64,000 bases of DNA from Terriglobia bacterium (GCA_020073375.1 JAIQFG010000012.1:1-64000), one strand, 5' to 3'. Positions 35,031-44,062 are shown, counted from the stretch's first letter. Made by a program: numbers and translations. The notes: generated by a model not told the origin, from the sequence alone.

Positions 35031-36140
35031 ATGGCTATGCTACGGCCTCACGCGCAATCCTCCAAGCGGCGCAGCACGCGCGTTGCCGCGGGGGTGTCGG
35101 TGAACGTCCGGGGCCTTGACGGAAACGGGCAGGCGTTCGTGGAGCGGAGGGTAACGCTGGAAGTGAGCTTCCAGGGGTGCAAGTATTATTCCCGGTATGA
35201 CCTGCCGAAAGATACTTGGCTGACGGTGGAAATTCCGGGCCAGCAGAAAGAACCCAAACCGCAGCCATACCGCGCTCGCGTGGCCTGGCTGCACAGATCG
35301 CCACAATTGCGGGGACTGTTTCAGGTGGGGTTGGAGTTTGAAGCGCCCGGGAATTTCTGGGGCCTGACCAATCCCCCGGAAGACTGGCGGCATCCGGAGG
35401 CGCCGAAGCCTCCGGCCGATTCCGCGTTTGAGCTGGAGATGAAGGAAATGCTGGCCCTGGCCGAGACCGGCACATACTACCAATTGCTGCGGATGACCTC
35501 GGATTCGCCGCGGGCCCAGGCGCGGCAAAATTATTACAAGCTGGTGCGCAAATTTCATCCCGACCGCCACATGGATCATGCCGAGCGGCTCGCGCCGCTG
35601 CACAAGCTGATGGAAGCGGTCACCGTGGCATATAAGACGTTGACCGACGAAACGGCGCGCCAAAAATACGATCAGAAACTGGCCGCATCCAGCGTCTATA
35701 CCCTGGGGCAGCGTCCCAGCGAAATGCAGAAGACGGCCGAAGAATGCCTGGAACGGGCGCGCGAATGTTTCAAGGCGCGGAATTCCGGCGGTACGATTTT
35801 GTGGCTGCGAAAAGCGGTGGAGTTGGAGCCGGGTTCCAGCAAGTATCACGCTCTGCTGGCGCGCGCGCTGTCGGCGGTACCGCCGCTGCGGCGCGAGGCG
35901 GTGGAACATCTTGAGAAGACGGTCGAACTCGATCCGTGGAATATGGACGCGCGCTTGCAGCTCGGGGCCCTGTATGAGGGATTGAAACTTCCCTGGCGCG
36001 CGCGCCCGCACTATGAAAAAGTTCTGGAGATCGACGCGACCAACGCCAAGGCACTGGAACGGCTGCAGGGGCTCGACGGCCAATCCGCCGAAAAAAAGCG
36101 CGCAATCATCGATCGCATCTTCCATCATTCCTCCAAGTAG
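35031..36140 (+). CDS. PilZ-like / J-domain / TPR fusion protein
   Basis: 369 residues with three regions. Residues about 12-108 resemble a PilZ domain (KRRSTRVAAGVSVNVRG, with LFQVGLEFEAPGNFWG at its end), a possible cyclic di-GMP or related binding fold. Residues 148-215 form a J domain: YYQLLRMTSDSP, YYKLVRKFHPDRH with HPD at 176-178, and TLTDETARQKYDQ. Residues about 230-360 are TPR repeats (CFKARNSGGTILWLRKAVELEPG, AVEHLEKTVELDPWN, ARPHYEKVLEIDATN). The combination suggests signal-dependent DnaK recruitment to a TPR-bound client. There is no signal peptide, so it acts in the cytoplasm. The ribosome site is weak. Confidence 0.85.
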   Translation: MAMLRPHAQSSKRRSTRVAAGVSVNVRGLDGNGQAFVERRVTLEVSFQGCKYYSRYDLPKDTWLTVEIPGQQKEPKPQPYRARVAWLHRSPQLRGLFQVGLEFEAPGNFWGLTNPPEDWRHPEAPKPPADSAFELEMKEMLALAETGTYYQLLRMTSDSPRAQARQNYYKLVRKFHPDRHMDHAERLAPLHKLMEAVTVAYKTLTDETARQKYDQKLAASSVYTLGQRPSEMQKTAEECLERARECFKARNSGGTILWLRKAVELEPGSSKYHALLARALSAVPPLRREAVEHLEKTVELDPWNMDARLQLGALYEGLKLPWRARPHYEKVLEIDATNAKALERLQGLDGQSAEKKRAIIDRIFHHSSK

Positions 36141-36309
36141 ATTTGCAAATCCGTTTATACGGTTTCCATTCCTTATAGTATTTCCACTCAGTAAGACGCC
36201 GGTCCGGATTGGGCTCGTCGGCCCCTCCCATGGAAAGAACTGCCGCGCTTGCAAGATTGATGAAACCGGGCCTAATATGGCGCGCATCTCATCCGCTTGG
36301 GAGGCTTCC

Positions 36310-37302
36310 ATGAAGAAACGCTTCTTGCTGTCAGCGATTTGCACCGCGGCAATTTTGCTCTGCGCCGTTTCGACTACGAATGCGCAGGAGGGCGGCGGCG
36401 GTGGCGCGGCCGCAAACGCGCCGCAGATTCCGCAACTGCCGTATCACCTGGTGGAGAACTTCTTCCACTATCCCGCCAACTCCATCATCGGCCGCGTAAG
36501 CGGGATCGCGGTCGGCCCCAAGGGCAACATCATGGCGCTCAATCGCGGCTATCATCCCGTGCAGGAGTTCAACTCAGAGGGCGGCTTCGTGCGCTCCTGG
36601 GGCGAAGGCTCGACGATGTTCGTCGGCGCGCACGCGCTGCGCTTTGATCCGCAGGGAAATCTTTGGTACGTGGACGCCGCCGATGACATCATTTACCGTT
36701 TCGATTCCGAGGGCCGCACCGTGGGCACCCTGGGAACCAACCCGGAGCCCTGGACGTGGCTGACGCACGTGATTGAGCACGCCGCGCGCGGAAAAACGTC
36801 CTTCTATCAAGAAACGGACATCGGCTGGGCCAAGGACGGCAGCATGTACGTCTCGGATGGATACGGCAATTCGCGAGTGGCCAAGTTCGACAAGGACGGC
36901 ATCTACGTAAAATCCTGGGGCGAGCGCGGCGGACAGCCGGGCGACTTCAACACCCCGCACAGCCTGGTGGTGGATAACAACGACGTTGTCTACGTCGCCG
37001 ACCGCGGCAACAGCCGCATCCAGGTGTTCGACAAAGAGGGCGACCTGAAAGCAGTCTGGAAGCTGCCGACCGCTCCCTGGGCGCTGTGCCTCACCAACGG
37101 ACCCAGCCAGGTGATGTTCGTGGGCAGCGTGGGCCGCGTGTACAAGATGGATCTGTCCGGGAAAATTCTAGGTTCGTTCGGCCGCCCCGGGCGCATGCAA
37201 GGCACGATCGATTCCGTGCATGGGATTTCCTGCCCGGATGAGAAGGCTGTCTATCTGGCAAACCTGTATGCCTCGCGCATCGACAAGTGGGTCGTGCAGT
37301 AG
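36310..37302 (+). CDS. Secreted NHL-repeat beta-propeller protein
   Basis: 330 residues from ATG 36310 (GGGAGG five bases upstream); a frame extending to 36013 overlaps the previous gene and was rejected. The signal peptide is MKKRFLLSAICTAAILLCAV with cleavage near NAQ. Residues 50-330 hold NHL repeats: GIAVGPKGNIMALNRG, ALRFDPQGNLWYVDAAD, IGWAKDGSMYVSDGYGNSRV and SLVVDNNDVVYVADRGNSRI. It resembles the lyase domain of peptidylglycine amidating enzymes, but the catalytic set was not verified. Periplasmic or surface location. Confidence 0.88.
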   Translation: MKKRFLLSAICTAAILLCAVSTTNAQEGGGGGAAANAPQIPQLPYHLVENFFHYPANSIIGRVSGIAVGPKGNIMALNRGYHPVQEFNSEGGFVRSWGEGSTMFVGAHALRFDPQGNLWYVDAADDIIYRFDSEGRTVGTLGTNPEPWTWLTHVIEHAARGKTSFYQETDIGWAKDGSMYVSDGYGNSRVAKFDKDGIYVKSWGERGGQPGDFNTPHSLVVDNNDVVYVADRGNSRIQVFDKEGDLKAVWKLPTAPWALCLTNGPSQVMFVGSVGRVYKMDLSGKILGSFGRPGRMQGTIDSVHGISCPDEKAVYLANLYASRIDKWVVQ

Positions 37303-37394
37303 GTGAGGTTCTGAAGACACGCAAGAGGCAGCCGCTGGGCTCGATTCGGCTCAGCGGACAGATTGATGCAGTTAATCGTTATTTGTCGCGCGTT

Positions 37395-38420
37395 CTAATT
37401 GGAACTCTCGTAATGGAGGTCCCTGCGCATTTGTTTGGACTCGCCGTTTGAGGGAGCGTAGTAGCCAGAACGCGCACGGACCATCACGTGTCCACGATCC
37501 GGCGCGTTTACTTTCACCTTGATGCTTCGATACGATCCATCCTGCTTCTTGTTCGATGGATTATAGGTGAAAGTATATTGATTCCGAATTTCAAGAGCGA
37601 TGCGCTCGCAAATTGTTTGCACGTCCTTGATGGATTCCGGCAAGAATGCGTCGCCACCGGTAGCTTTGGAAAGTTTCTTAAGTACCTGGGGATTCCGATC
37701 GGGGTCATCCTCGTCGAAAAGACCGATGGTATAGATCATGGCGTCGGATTTCACCGCTAAGGCCAGGGTCTCGGAGAGAGTGTGTCTGCTCGCGTTATCC
37801 CCGCCATCACTGACGACAATGAGCGCTTTCTTATCGTGATTTCCCTGCTTGAGGTGTCCCACCGCGCCGGAAATCGCATCATAAAGCGCTGTTCTGCCCA
37901 TTGCCGCGACATCGGAAAGGGCCAACCTCAATTGGTCCGGCTGATCAGTGAAGGGTGTCTGTGCCGGCAGGCCAAACGAAACGCCATCGTTAAAGTTCAC
38001 CACGAACATTTCATCCCGCGAGTTGCTGGACCGCACAAAAGCCAGGGCGGCGGCCACCACTTCCGGGCGCTTCGACTTCATGCTTCCGCTGTTGTCGACC
38101 ACCAGCCCTACCGTGACCGGAATGTCTTCGTGGCTGAAGGATTCGATCTGCTGGAGCGCCCCGTCTTCATATAACTGGAAGTTGTCTTTATCGAGCAAAC
38201 CGACAAGATTTCCGTCGCGGTCCCGCGCAGTCACGTGCAACAAGACGACGTTCACACTCGACTTGATTTCAAATTGGCTTGATTGCTCCGGCTGGTTCTG
38301 GGAAAACTCCTTGGACCAGGTGGCAGTCAGAAAAATGGTCAAGCTGAGGACGAGAATCGCGCAAGCTCCTAATATCGCGCCTTTGCGGATCGAAGGTGAA
38401 GGCTTAGGTCGATCTCCCAT
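37395..38420 (-). CDS. VWFA-related acidobacterial-type protein, membrane-anchored
   Basis: 341 residues from ATG 38420. A transmembrane or signal helix lies at 13-34 (GAILGACAILVLSLTIFLTA). A short beta-region with LLHVTARDRDGNLVGLLDKDNFQLYEDG is the typical start of the VWFA-related acidobacterial family. The von Willebrand A domain (about 100-300) has an intact MIDAS, DNSGSMKS with D109, S111 and S113. It probably binds protein partners through a metal ion outside the membrane. The family is strongly enriched in Acidobacteria. GC looks lower than average here. The next gene upstream (38546) is on the same strand. Confidence 0.87.
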   Translation of the reverse strand: MGDRPKPSPSIRKGAILGACAILVLSLTIFLTATWSKEFSQNQPEQSSQFEIKSSVNVVLLHVTARDRDGNLVGLLDKDNFQLYEDGALQQIESFSHEDIPVTVGLVVDNSGSMKSKRPEVVAAALAFVRSSNSRDEMFVVNFNDGVSFGLPAQTPFTDQPDQLRLALSDVAAMGRTALYDAISGAVGHLKQGNHDKKALIVVSDGGDNASRHTLSETLALAVKSDAMIYTIGLFDEDDPDRNPQVLKKLSKATGGDAFLPESIKDVQTICERIALEIRNQYTFTYNPSNKKQDGSYRSIKVKVNAPDRGHVMVRARSGYYAPSNGESKQMRRDLHYESSN

Positions 38421-38545
38421 TGCTGTTATCCATTTCTGAAATCTGAATCTGAAGCAAAAGAGCCCACCCATGCTGCCTGGGCAATAACTCGCACGACCGA
38501 AGCAGCCTTGATGAGCGGGCCCTTTGCATTGACTTCACATCCTCA

Positions 38546-39232
38546 CTAGCTGATTCGCTTTGCAACGATCAGAAGCATGAACGAAACGGCCAGCGACAGT
38601 ATTCCAATCAATCCGACCAGCGGCAGTGAAGTGGCTGTTTTCGGCAACGATGCCAGTTCGATTGGCTCAAAAGCCTGGGCGACGGCGACTTCTTCTCCAC
38701 TCGGCTCTTCGGCCTTAAGGGGCGCCTTCTCCAGCTCCGCGACTGCCGTTGGCGACGTAGACGTAATCGCTGGTGTTAGTTCGGTAGGCATCGACGGAAC
38801 TGGCTCGTTCGTCAGCTTTGCAAGTTCCACGGCCCTCGCCTTCGGGTAAACGAATTCGTGCCCCAACTTTTCTCCTGGATGAAACCAGGCCTTAATCGCT
38901 TGTGGGGAACCAGAGGTTCGTTCCTCGAAGTTTATGATTGTATTTTCCGGCGCATGCACGCGGTAATTTGGAATGGCCAGGATCGTCGCATAGACATGCG
39001 TCTCGTCCGCGTTAAAAATCTGGACGATATGCCGGTCCCAACGAGAGTCCAGGAGTTTGAATACATAGGTGCCGGCTTCCAATATCTGCCCCCCTGGGAT
39101 TTCAAATGGCTGGGTGAATTTCATTGTTGTCTTCTTGTTCCAGCTATCGTTACCGGCCCGTAGGCCGGGCGTCAACATTAAGGCCAGCAGGGCAAGACTC
39201 CCGATCGCTGTCAAAACTTTGAATAATCTCAT
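38546..39232 (-). CDS. Secreted protein with LPKTA-type C-terminal anchor
   Basis: 228 residues from ATG 39232 (GGAG eight bases upstream). A signal peptide (VLTAIGSLALLALMLTPGLRA) precedes a domain of about 110 residues of the type common in acidobacterial surface proteins: FTQPFEIPGGQILEAGTYVFKLL and HIVQIFNADETHVYATI. A Pro/Thr/Glu-rich linker follows. The last 33 residues are LPKTATSLPL, a hydrophobic helix, and the basic end KRIS, the layout of a sortase or related anchoring signal. It lies upstream of the VWA gene, 126 bases away, possibly in the same transcript. Confidence 0.78.
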   Translation of the reverse strand: MRLFKVLTAIGSLALLALMLTPGLRAGNDSWNKKTTMKFTQPFEIPGGQILEAGTYVFKLLDSRWDRHIVQIFNADETHVYATILAIPNYRVHAPENTIINFEERTSGSPQAIKAWFHPGEKLGHEFVYPKARAVELAKLTNEPVPSMPTELTPAITSTSPTAVAELEKAPLKAEEPSGEEVAVAQAFEPIELASLPKTATSLPLVGLIGILSLAVSFMLLIVAKRIS

Positions 39233-39590
39233 TTTCGTTTCTCCTTCAGTACGGAACCTGCTCAAAACCAAACGGATTGCGCCAAACTTCCCGCGCTCGC
39301 AACCGCTTACCCCATGCCTCATTTATGAACTCGTCCTTTGATGTTGCCAGTGATAGGGGTCACTCATCGATGTGCGCCCGGGCACACCGAGAAGCAACGT
39401 TGTGAGCCTATTTACAAGGGATTGGGCAGGATGGTGCCGCTAGTGTTTCCGTGGGCCGGGCTGCCGCCCTCTCTGGGGAGAAATGGTATGATCCCGCACG
39501 CGGTACGGAGCAATGCCGCCAATCCCGGCCGCGCGCTGGAATCGGGACTGCCGCAAAGGCAAGAACGCAATTCATCCCAGGGGAAATTTC
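39233..39590. other. Divergent leader region, no recognised riboswitch
   Basis: 358 bases between the minus-strand anchor-protein gene and the MetE-like gene. The right half (39420-39580) is GC-rich and could fold strongly, with GGGCCGGGCTGCCGCCC and CCAATCCCGGCC segments. I compared it by eye with the SAM-I, SAM-II, SAH and cobalamin riboswitch cores and found no convincing match. The ribosome site AGGGG lies seven bases before ATG 39591. Confidence 0.35.
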
Positions 39591-40622
39591 ATGCTCGAAA
39601 CGACGATCACCGGAAGTTTGCCAAAGCCCTCCTGGCTCGCGAAACCGGGCGTTTTGTGGGCTCCGTGGGCGCTTGAAGGCGCTGCCCTGGAGGAAGCCCA
39701 ACGCGACGCCGTGCTGGTGGCGATGAAGGAGCAGGAGGCCGCCGGCATCGACATCGTCACCGACGGCGAGCAGACGCGGCAGCACTTCGTCCACGGATTT
39801 CTCGCCAGTCTTTCCGGCATCGACTTCAACAAGCGCAAGGTAATCGGCATCCGCGCCGACCGCTATACGGCGGAATGCCCCACCGTAACCGGACCAATCC
39901 GGCGGACGCGGTCGGTCCATAAAGACGGCGTCGCATTTGCCGTCCAGCATACAGCCCACAAATTCAAATTCACGCTGCCCGGACCGATGACCATCGCGGA
40001 CACCATCGCCGATGAACATTACGGAGACCGCGTCCAGTTGGCCCACGCGCTGGCCGAGGCGCTGAACGAAGAAGCGCTGGGGCTGGAGCGCTGCGGCGTT
40101 CACACGATCCAATTCGATGAGCCGGCATTTAATGTTTACCTCGATGATGTTCGCGAATGGGGGATCGCAGCGCTGGAGCGCGCCGCGCAGGGGCTGACGT
40201 GCACCACGGCCGTCCACATCTGCTATGGCTACGGCATAAAAGCCAACATCGACTGGAAGGATACGCTCGGAGGCGAATGGCGCCAGTATGAGAAAACGTT
40301 TCCGCATCTTGCAGCCAGCAAAATCGATCAGGTTTCCCTGGAGTGCATGCACTCGCATGTGCCCGCGTCCCTCATGGGCCTGCTGAAGGGAAAAGACGTG
40401 CATGTTGGTGTGATCGATGTGGCCTCGAACTCCATCGAGACCCCGGAGGAAGTGGCCGGCGTACTGCGCGAGGCGATGAAGTACGTGCCTGTCGAGCGCT
40501 TGCTGGCCAGCACCAACTGCGGCATGGCGCCGATGCCGCGAGAGGTGGCGTATGGAAAACTCCGCGCGATTGCCGGAGGCGCGGCGCTGTTGCGCAAGGA
40601 ACTTGGAATCAAGACCGCGTGA
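39591..40622 (+). CDS. MetE-like cobalamin-independent methionine synthase (catalytic domain only)
   Basis: 343 residues, corresponding to the C-terminal catalytic barrel of MetE; the N-terminal half (about 400 residues) of the bacterial enzyme is missing, as in archaeal-type enzymes. Zinc ligands are in place: H209 and C211 (VHICYGYG), E251 (SLECMHS) and C310 (STNCGMAP). GSLPKP near the N-terminus and FDEPAF support the family. The methyl donor may be a corrinoid protein or a folate, as reported for core-MetE proteins; this cannot be decided here. ATG 39591 has AGGGG seven bases upstream. The epimerase-like gene follows on the same strand after 151 bases. Confidence 0.88.
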   Translation: MLETTITGSLPKPSWLAKPGVLWAPWALEGAALEEAQRDAVLVAMKEQEAAGIDIVTDGEQTRQHFVHGFLASLSGIDFNKRKVIGIRADRYTAECPTVTGPIRRTRSVHKDGVAFAVQHTAHKFKFTLPGPMTIADTIADEHYGDRVQLAHALAEALNEEALGLERCGVHTIQFDEPAFNVYLDDVREWGIAALERAAQGLTCTTAVHICYGYGIKANIDWKDTLGGEWRQYEKTFPHLAASKIDQVSLECMHSHVPASLMGLLKGKDVHVGVIDVASNSIETPEEVAGVLREAMKYVPVERLLASTNCGMAPMPREVAYGKLRAIAGGAALLRKELGIKTA

Positions 40623-40773
40623 CCCGCCCCCCTTCCTGGAATGGTGAGCGGCGTGACATCCAGCTATTGGAAGTCCCTTACCACCAACCCGAATCCTAAA
40701 CCGCATTCCACGAAGTGGCGTGGCGATTGCGCGGCGGACACTTTTGGCAGTACTGTCCTTTCGGGGCGAGCTC

Positions 40774-41415
40774 ATGAACATCTTGCTATTTGGCGCAAGC
40801 GGGACGGCGGGCGGCGCGGTGTTGCAGGCGTGCATGGATGCACCCGTGGTAAACGAAGTGCGCGCGATCGTGCGGCGGCCGCTGGGATGGACGGACGCCA
40901 AGTTGTGGGAAATCGTGCACGCGGATTTTCTGAACTACGCGCCGGTGGCGGACGCATTCCGGGGAGTGGATGCCTGTCTGTTTTGCCTGGGCATCTCGGT
41001 GACGCAGGTGAGCAAGGAAGAGTTCGTGAAAATTTCGCACGATTTTCCGGTTGCTGCCGCGAAGATGCTCCTGGCGGCGAGCTCCGCCGCGGCGTTCCAC
41101 TACATTAGCGGGGCGGGAACGCGGGCGGAGAGTAGTACATTTTGGTCGAAGGTAAAGGGAGAAACCGAGAACGAATTGATGGAACTCGCGGGGGCGGTTT
41201 GCTGGAGGCCGGCGTTCATCGACGCCGCGCCCTCGGCGAGCATACCGAGGATATACGCCGCGATGCGGCCCATGCTGCGATTGCTCAAGCCATTCCGCTC
41301 GTTCTATGTGGACGGTGAAGATTTGGGGCGCGCGATGCTCCAGGCCACCCGGGAAAATATGCGGCGGCGCGTGATCGAGAACGCCGAGATTCGGGAAATC
41401 GCCGGACGGTTTTAG
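40774..41415 (+). CDS. NAD(P)-binding epimerase-like (atypical SDR) protein
   Basis: 213 residues from ATG 40774. An N-terminal Rossmann fold has the GASGTAGG nucleotide loop. The order of strands (AIVRRPLG, VDACLFCLGIS, FHYISGAGT) matches the NAD(P)H-binding atypical SDR group that includes NmrA- and HTATIP2-like proteins. There is no clear YxxxK catalytic pair (the residues near SFWSKVKGE could serve), so it may be a sensor or reductase. Its TAG stop is directly joined to a palindromic repeat at 41415. Confidence 0.8.
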   Translation: MNILLFGASGTAGGAVLQACMDAPVVNEVRAIVRRPLGWTDAKLWEIVHADFLNYAPVADAFRGVDACLFCLGISVTQVSKEEFVKISHDFPVAAAKMLLAASSAAAFHYISGAGTRAESSTFWSKVKGETENELMELAGAVCWRPAFIDAAPSASIPRIYAAMRPMLRLLKPFRSFYVDGEDLGRAMLQATRENMRRRVIENAEIREIAGRF

Positions 41416-41514
41416 TAGCACAGCCACTCCTGGCTGTTTGAGTTTTGCAATCATCATCCATTGGCGACGCATGTGCGGCACGCAAACCCACAAAGCCAGG
41501 AGTAGCTGTGCTAC
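41415..41514. repeat. Inverted repeat element (family D) abutting a stop codon
   Basis: Left arm 41415-41435 (GTAGCACAGCCACTCCTGGCT) and right arm 41494-41514 are inverted copies with one indel-like difference and a 58-base spacer. The first base is shared with the TAG stop codon of the epimerase-like gene. Confidence 0.75.
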
Positions 41515-41623
41515 TTCAGGCAGGCAAATTGATTGAAATGAATTCTGCGGAAGCGTAGGATGCGCTCACCAGAAGTCCAAAATCGAAAATGCGAATCGGG
41601 AGCGGGTGCGCAAGGGGTTCTAA

Positions 41624-42379
41624 GTGCGGAATCGGCTCGTCGTCATTTCAGTGTTTGCCACGGCATTGTCGTTTGCCAACATATTCGCCGGGCAGGATCG
41701 CGCCCAGACCACACACGAACCGGCTGCGCTAAAAGCGCACAGTTCGGCGGCGGACCACAATATTTCCGGAGTGTGGAACGCGATGCGCGGGAATTATGAC
41801 ACTGCTTCGTGGAGCAAGGGCAATCCGCCGATGACGCCGTGGGGACAGGCGCAATACGACGCCGCGAAACCCTCGCAGGGGCCGCGCGGGGTGAGCCTCA
41901 GCGAAACCACGGACAAGGTGTATAAATGCGTTCCGCCCGGCATGCCCTACATCTACCTGCAACTCTTCCCCGTGCAAATCGTCGAGACGCCGAAGAAAGT
42001 GATCGAGATCTTCGAGTCCGACCATATCGTGCGGTTCATCTATACCGATGGGCGCAAGCATCCCGCGAAACTGAAGCCTTCCTACTACGGCCACTCCATC
42101 GGCCACTGGGAAGGCGACACGCTGGTTGTGGATACGGTCGGCCTGAACGGAAAATTATGGCTGGACCGCGTGGGCCATCCCGACAGCGTCCAGATGCACA
42201 TCACCGAGCGTATCCGCCGCGTGGACGACAAAACGCTGCAGGTAGATTTCACATTTGACGATCCCAAGAGCTACCTGCAGCCCTGGACGGCGCTCATGCG
42301 TTTCCGCGCGCAGCCCAAGTGGGACATCCAGGAAGATGTGTGCACGGATAACATCGCTTTTGAAAGCTTTGAGAAATAG
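41624..42379 (+). CDS. Secreted hypothetical protein
   Basis: 251 residues from GTG 41624 (AAGGGG seven bases upstream). A signal peptide (MRNRLVVISVFATALSFANIFAG) is followed by a conserved acidobacterial-type secreted domain: ISGVWNAM near the start, KCVPPGMPYIYLQLFPVQIVE, IRFIYTDGRKHPAKLKPSYYGHSIGHWEGDTLVVDT, and a final RFRAQPKWDIQEDVCTDN. Many such proteins are annotated as hypothetical; I recognise the layout but know no function. Two Cys (in KCVPP and EDVCTDN) may form a disulfide. Location periplasmic. Confidence 0.78.
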   Translation: MRNRLVVISVFATALSFANIFAGQDRAQTTHEPAALKAHSSAADHNISGVWNAMRGNYDTASWSKGNPPMTPWGQAQYDAAKPSQGPRGVSLSETTDKVYKCVPPGMPYIYLQLFPVQIVETPKKVIEIFESDHIVRFIYTDGRKHPAKLKPSYYGHSIGHWEGDTLVVDTVGLNGKLWLDRVGHPDSVQMHITERIRRVDDKTLQVDFTFDDPKSYLQPWTALMRFRAQPKWDIQEDVCTDNIAFESFEK

Positions 42380-42620
42380 TCCGGTGGGCGGAAGAGTGTG
42401 TCTGGCCGGCGGATTCGGGGTGGGATAGTGGAAGAAACAGGGTAAGTGATTCCCTTCCGGCGCAAATCTAAGGATCGGCAAGTAGGCTAAATCAGGTCCG
42501 GCCCAACCACCAGAGGCAGGCCAATAACCCATATTCAGTCGGCTTTTCGCTGCTTTTCCGGGATTTGTTCAATTAGCTGGACACATTCCGACTTTGCTAA
42601 CCCCTAAGAATGAACAAACA

Positions 42621-42650
42621 TTGACAGCCCCCGACCCTTCGGCCTAGACT
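42621..42650 (+). promoter_or_regulatory. Predicted sigma70-type promoter for the NHL gene
   Basis: TTGACA (42621-42626) and TAGACT (42645-42650) are separated by 18 bases, 50 bases before the gene at 42702. The rest of the 322-base gap 42380-42701 shows no gene or repeat. Confidence 0.5.
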
Positions 42651-42701
42651 CCGCGCAACCGAGTTGGCCTTCACAGAATGACAAGTATTTGAGGAGGGTG
42701 C

Positions 42702-43967
42702 ATGAGCCGGAACAGGAATGTGCGGGGCTGGGCATTCGGCTTAGCGGCCGCGGTGTGCCTGCTGGCATTGGGCGCGGGGGTTGGCGCGCAGATGATGACC
42801 GCGCCGAAGTACAAGGCCGATGCGGATTGGCCGAAACCTCTTCCCAACAAATGGAAGATGGGAGGCGTCACCGGGCTCGCCGTCGATAAGGACGACAACG
42901 TCTGGGTTCTGGACCGGCCGAACGACCTGACCAACATCGAACTCGAGGCGGAATTGAATCCGCCGATCGCCGATTGTTGCGTGCGGCCTCCCTCCATGAT
43001 TCACATCGATAAAGCAGGCGACGTGATCGGCTCGTTCGATCCTCCGCAAGGGCATGGCATGACCGTTGACAAGGAAGGATTCGCCTACATCGGGAACACC
43101 GTCGACGGGATCGGCAACGTGCGCAAGTACGATCCGAAAACCGGCAAGATGGTCGCCGAATTGCCTCACACTACGGAGATGCCGCCAGGCGGCGGGGGAC
43201 CCGATGCCGCTCCCCCCGACCCTCGCGTTCCTGGCCAGGGCAGCATGGGGCCGGTTTTTGGATTCCTGCCGGGCGCACGCAAACCGATCGATCCGGCCAC
43301 GCGCGAAGCGCGAGCCGCGGCGACAGCGGCGTTTCGCGTCAAGTATCCGCCAACCACACCAATGATCGTCGGGGGAATCGAAGAGGTTCGGTTGGATGAG
43401 CCCGCGCGCGAACTGTACGCGGCCGATAATTATCTGGGCGGGCGCGTGATGGTGTTCGACCTGGACACGTTTAAGTTCAAGCGCGGCTGGGGCGCCTACG
43501 GGCACAAGCTGTCGGAAATCACGACCGATGACAAGGATCGCGCCTACACGCCGAACGGCCCGATGCCCAAGGAATTCCGCGGGCACCTTACGCTGAATGT
43601 TTCTCACGACGGCATGGTGTACGCCGCCGATCGCATGGCCAATCGAATCCACGTCACCAAGAAGGACGGCACGTTCGTGAAGGAGTTCATCATGGCGCCG
43701 TGGACGGGCGTGGGAGGGTCCACCGGTGGCGTGATGTTCTCTCCGGACAAGGAACAAAGATTCCTGTTTATTTCAGACCTCACCAACAACCACGTCTGGT
43801 TCCTGGACCGCGAAACGGGCAAAGTCGTGGGCACGCTCGGCAGCATGGGTCAGAATGCTGGCCAGTTTTTCGGATTGCACATGATCTCCGTGGACTCCAA
43901 GGGAAACATCTACACGGGAGAAGTATTCGGCGGCGAGCGCGTGCAGAGGTTCGTGCCGGTGAAGTAG
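42702..43967 (+). CDS. Secreted NHL-type beta-propeller protein
   Basis: 421 residues; GAGGAGG five bases before ATG 42702 fixes the start. The signal peptide contains FGLAAAVCLLALGAGVGAQ. Propeller strands follow, such as GLAVDKDDNVWVLDRPND, GMTVDKEGFAYIGN, VSHDGMVYAADRMANRI and ISVDSKGNIYTGEVFGGERVQ. A Pro/Gly-rich insert of about 50 residues (PPGGGGPDAAPPDPRVPG) splits two blades. An adjacent CC pair in IADCCVRPP is unusual. Function unknown; secreted proteins of this type are repeated in this genome. A good promoter lies upstream. Confidence 0.87.
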   Translation: MSRNRNVRGWAFGLAAAVCLLALGAGVGAQMMTAPKYKADADWPKPLPNKWKMGGVTGLAVDKDDNVWVLDRPNDLTNIELEAELNPPIADCCVRPPSMIHIDKAGDVIGSFDPPQGHGMTVDKEGFAYIGNTVDGIGNVRKYDPKTGKMVAELPHTTEMPPGGGGPDAAPPDPRVPGQGSMGPVFGFLPGARKPIDPATREARAAATAAFRVKYPPTTPMIVGGIEEVRLDEPARELYAADNYLGGRVMVFDLDTFKFKRGWGAYGHKLSEITTDDKDRAYTPNGPMPKEFRGHLTLNVSHDGMVYAADRMANRIHVTKKDGTFVKEFIMAPWTGVGGSTGGVMFSPDKEQRFLFISDLTNNHVWFLDRETGKVVGTLGSMGQNAGQFFGLHMISVDSKGNIYTGEVFGGERVQRFVPVK

Positions 43968-44034
43968 TTTCCGTTGCATTACTGGAAAACGGCGCGGCCG
44001 CGCTTTCGCGGGAAAACGGCTGGGCCGCACCTTC

Positions 44035-44062
44035 GTAGGGGCACGGCATGCCGTGCCCGTAC
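44035..44062. repeat. 28-bp palindrome (family B), copy 1
   Basis: GTAGGGGCACGGC and GCCGTGCCCGTAC-type arms meet at CATG with one mismatch. A perfect version occurs at 50997-51024. It lies between the NHL gene and the amidohydrolase gene. Confidence 0.7.

Noticed and set aside
39420-39580. Possible SAM or cobalamin riboswitch before the MetE-like gene
   Set aside because: GC-rich and foldable, but none of the conserved cores of SAM-I, SAM-II, SAH or cobalamin riboswitches could be matched.
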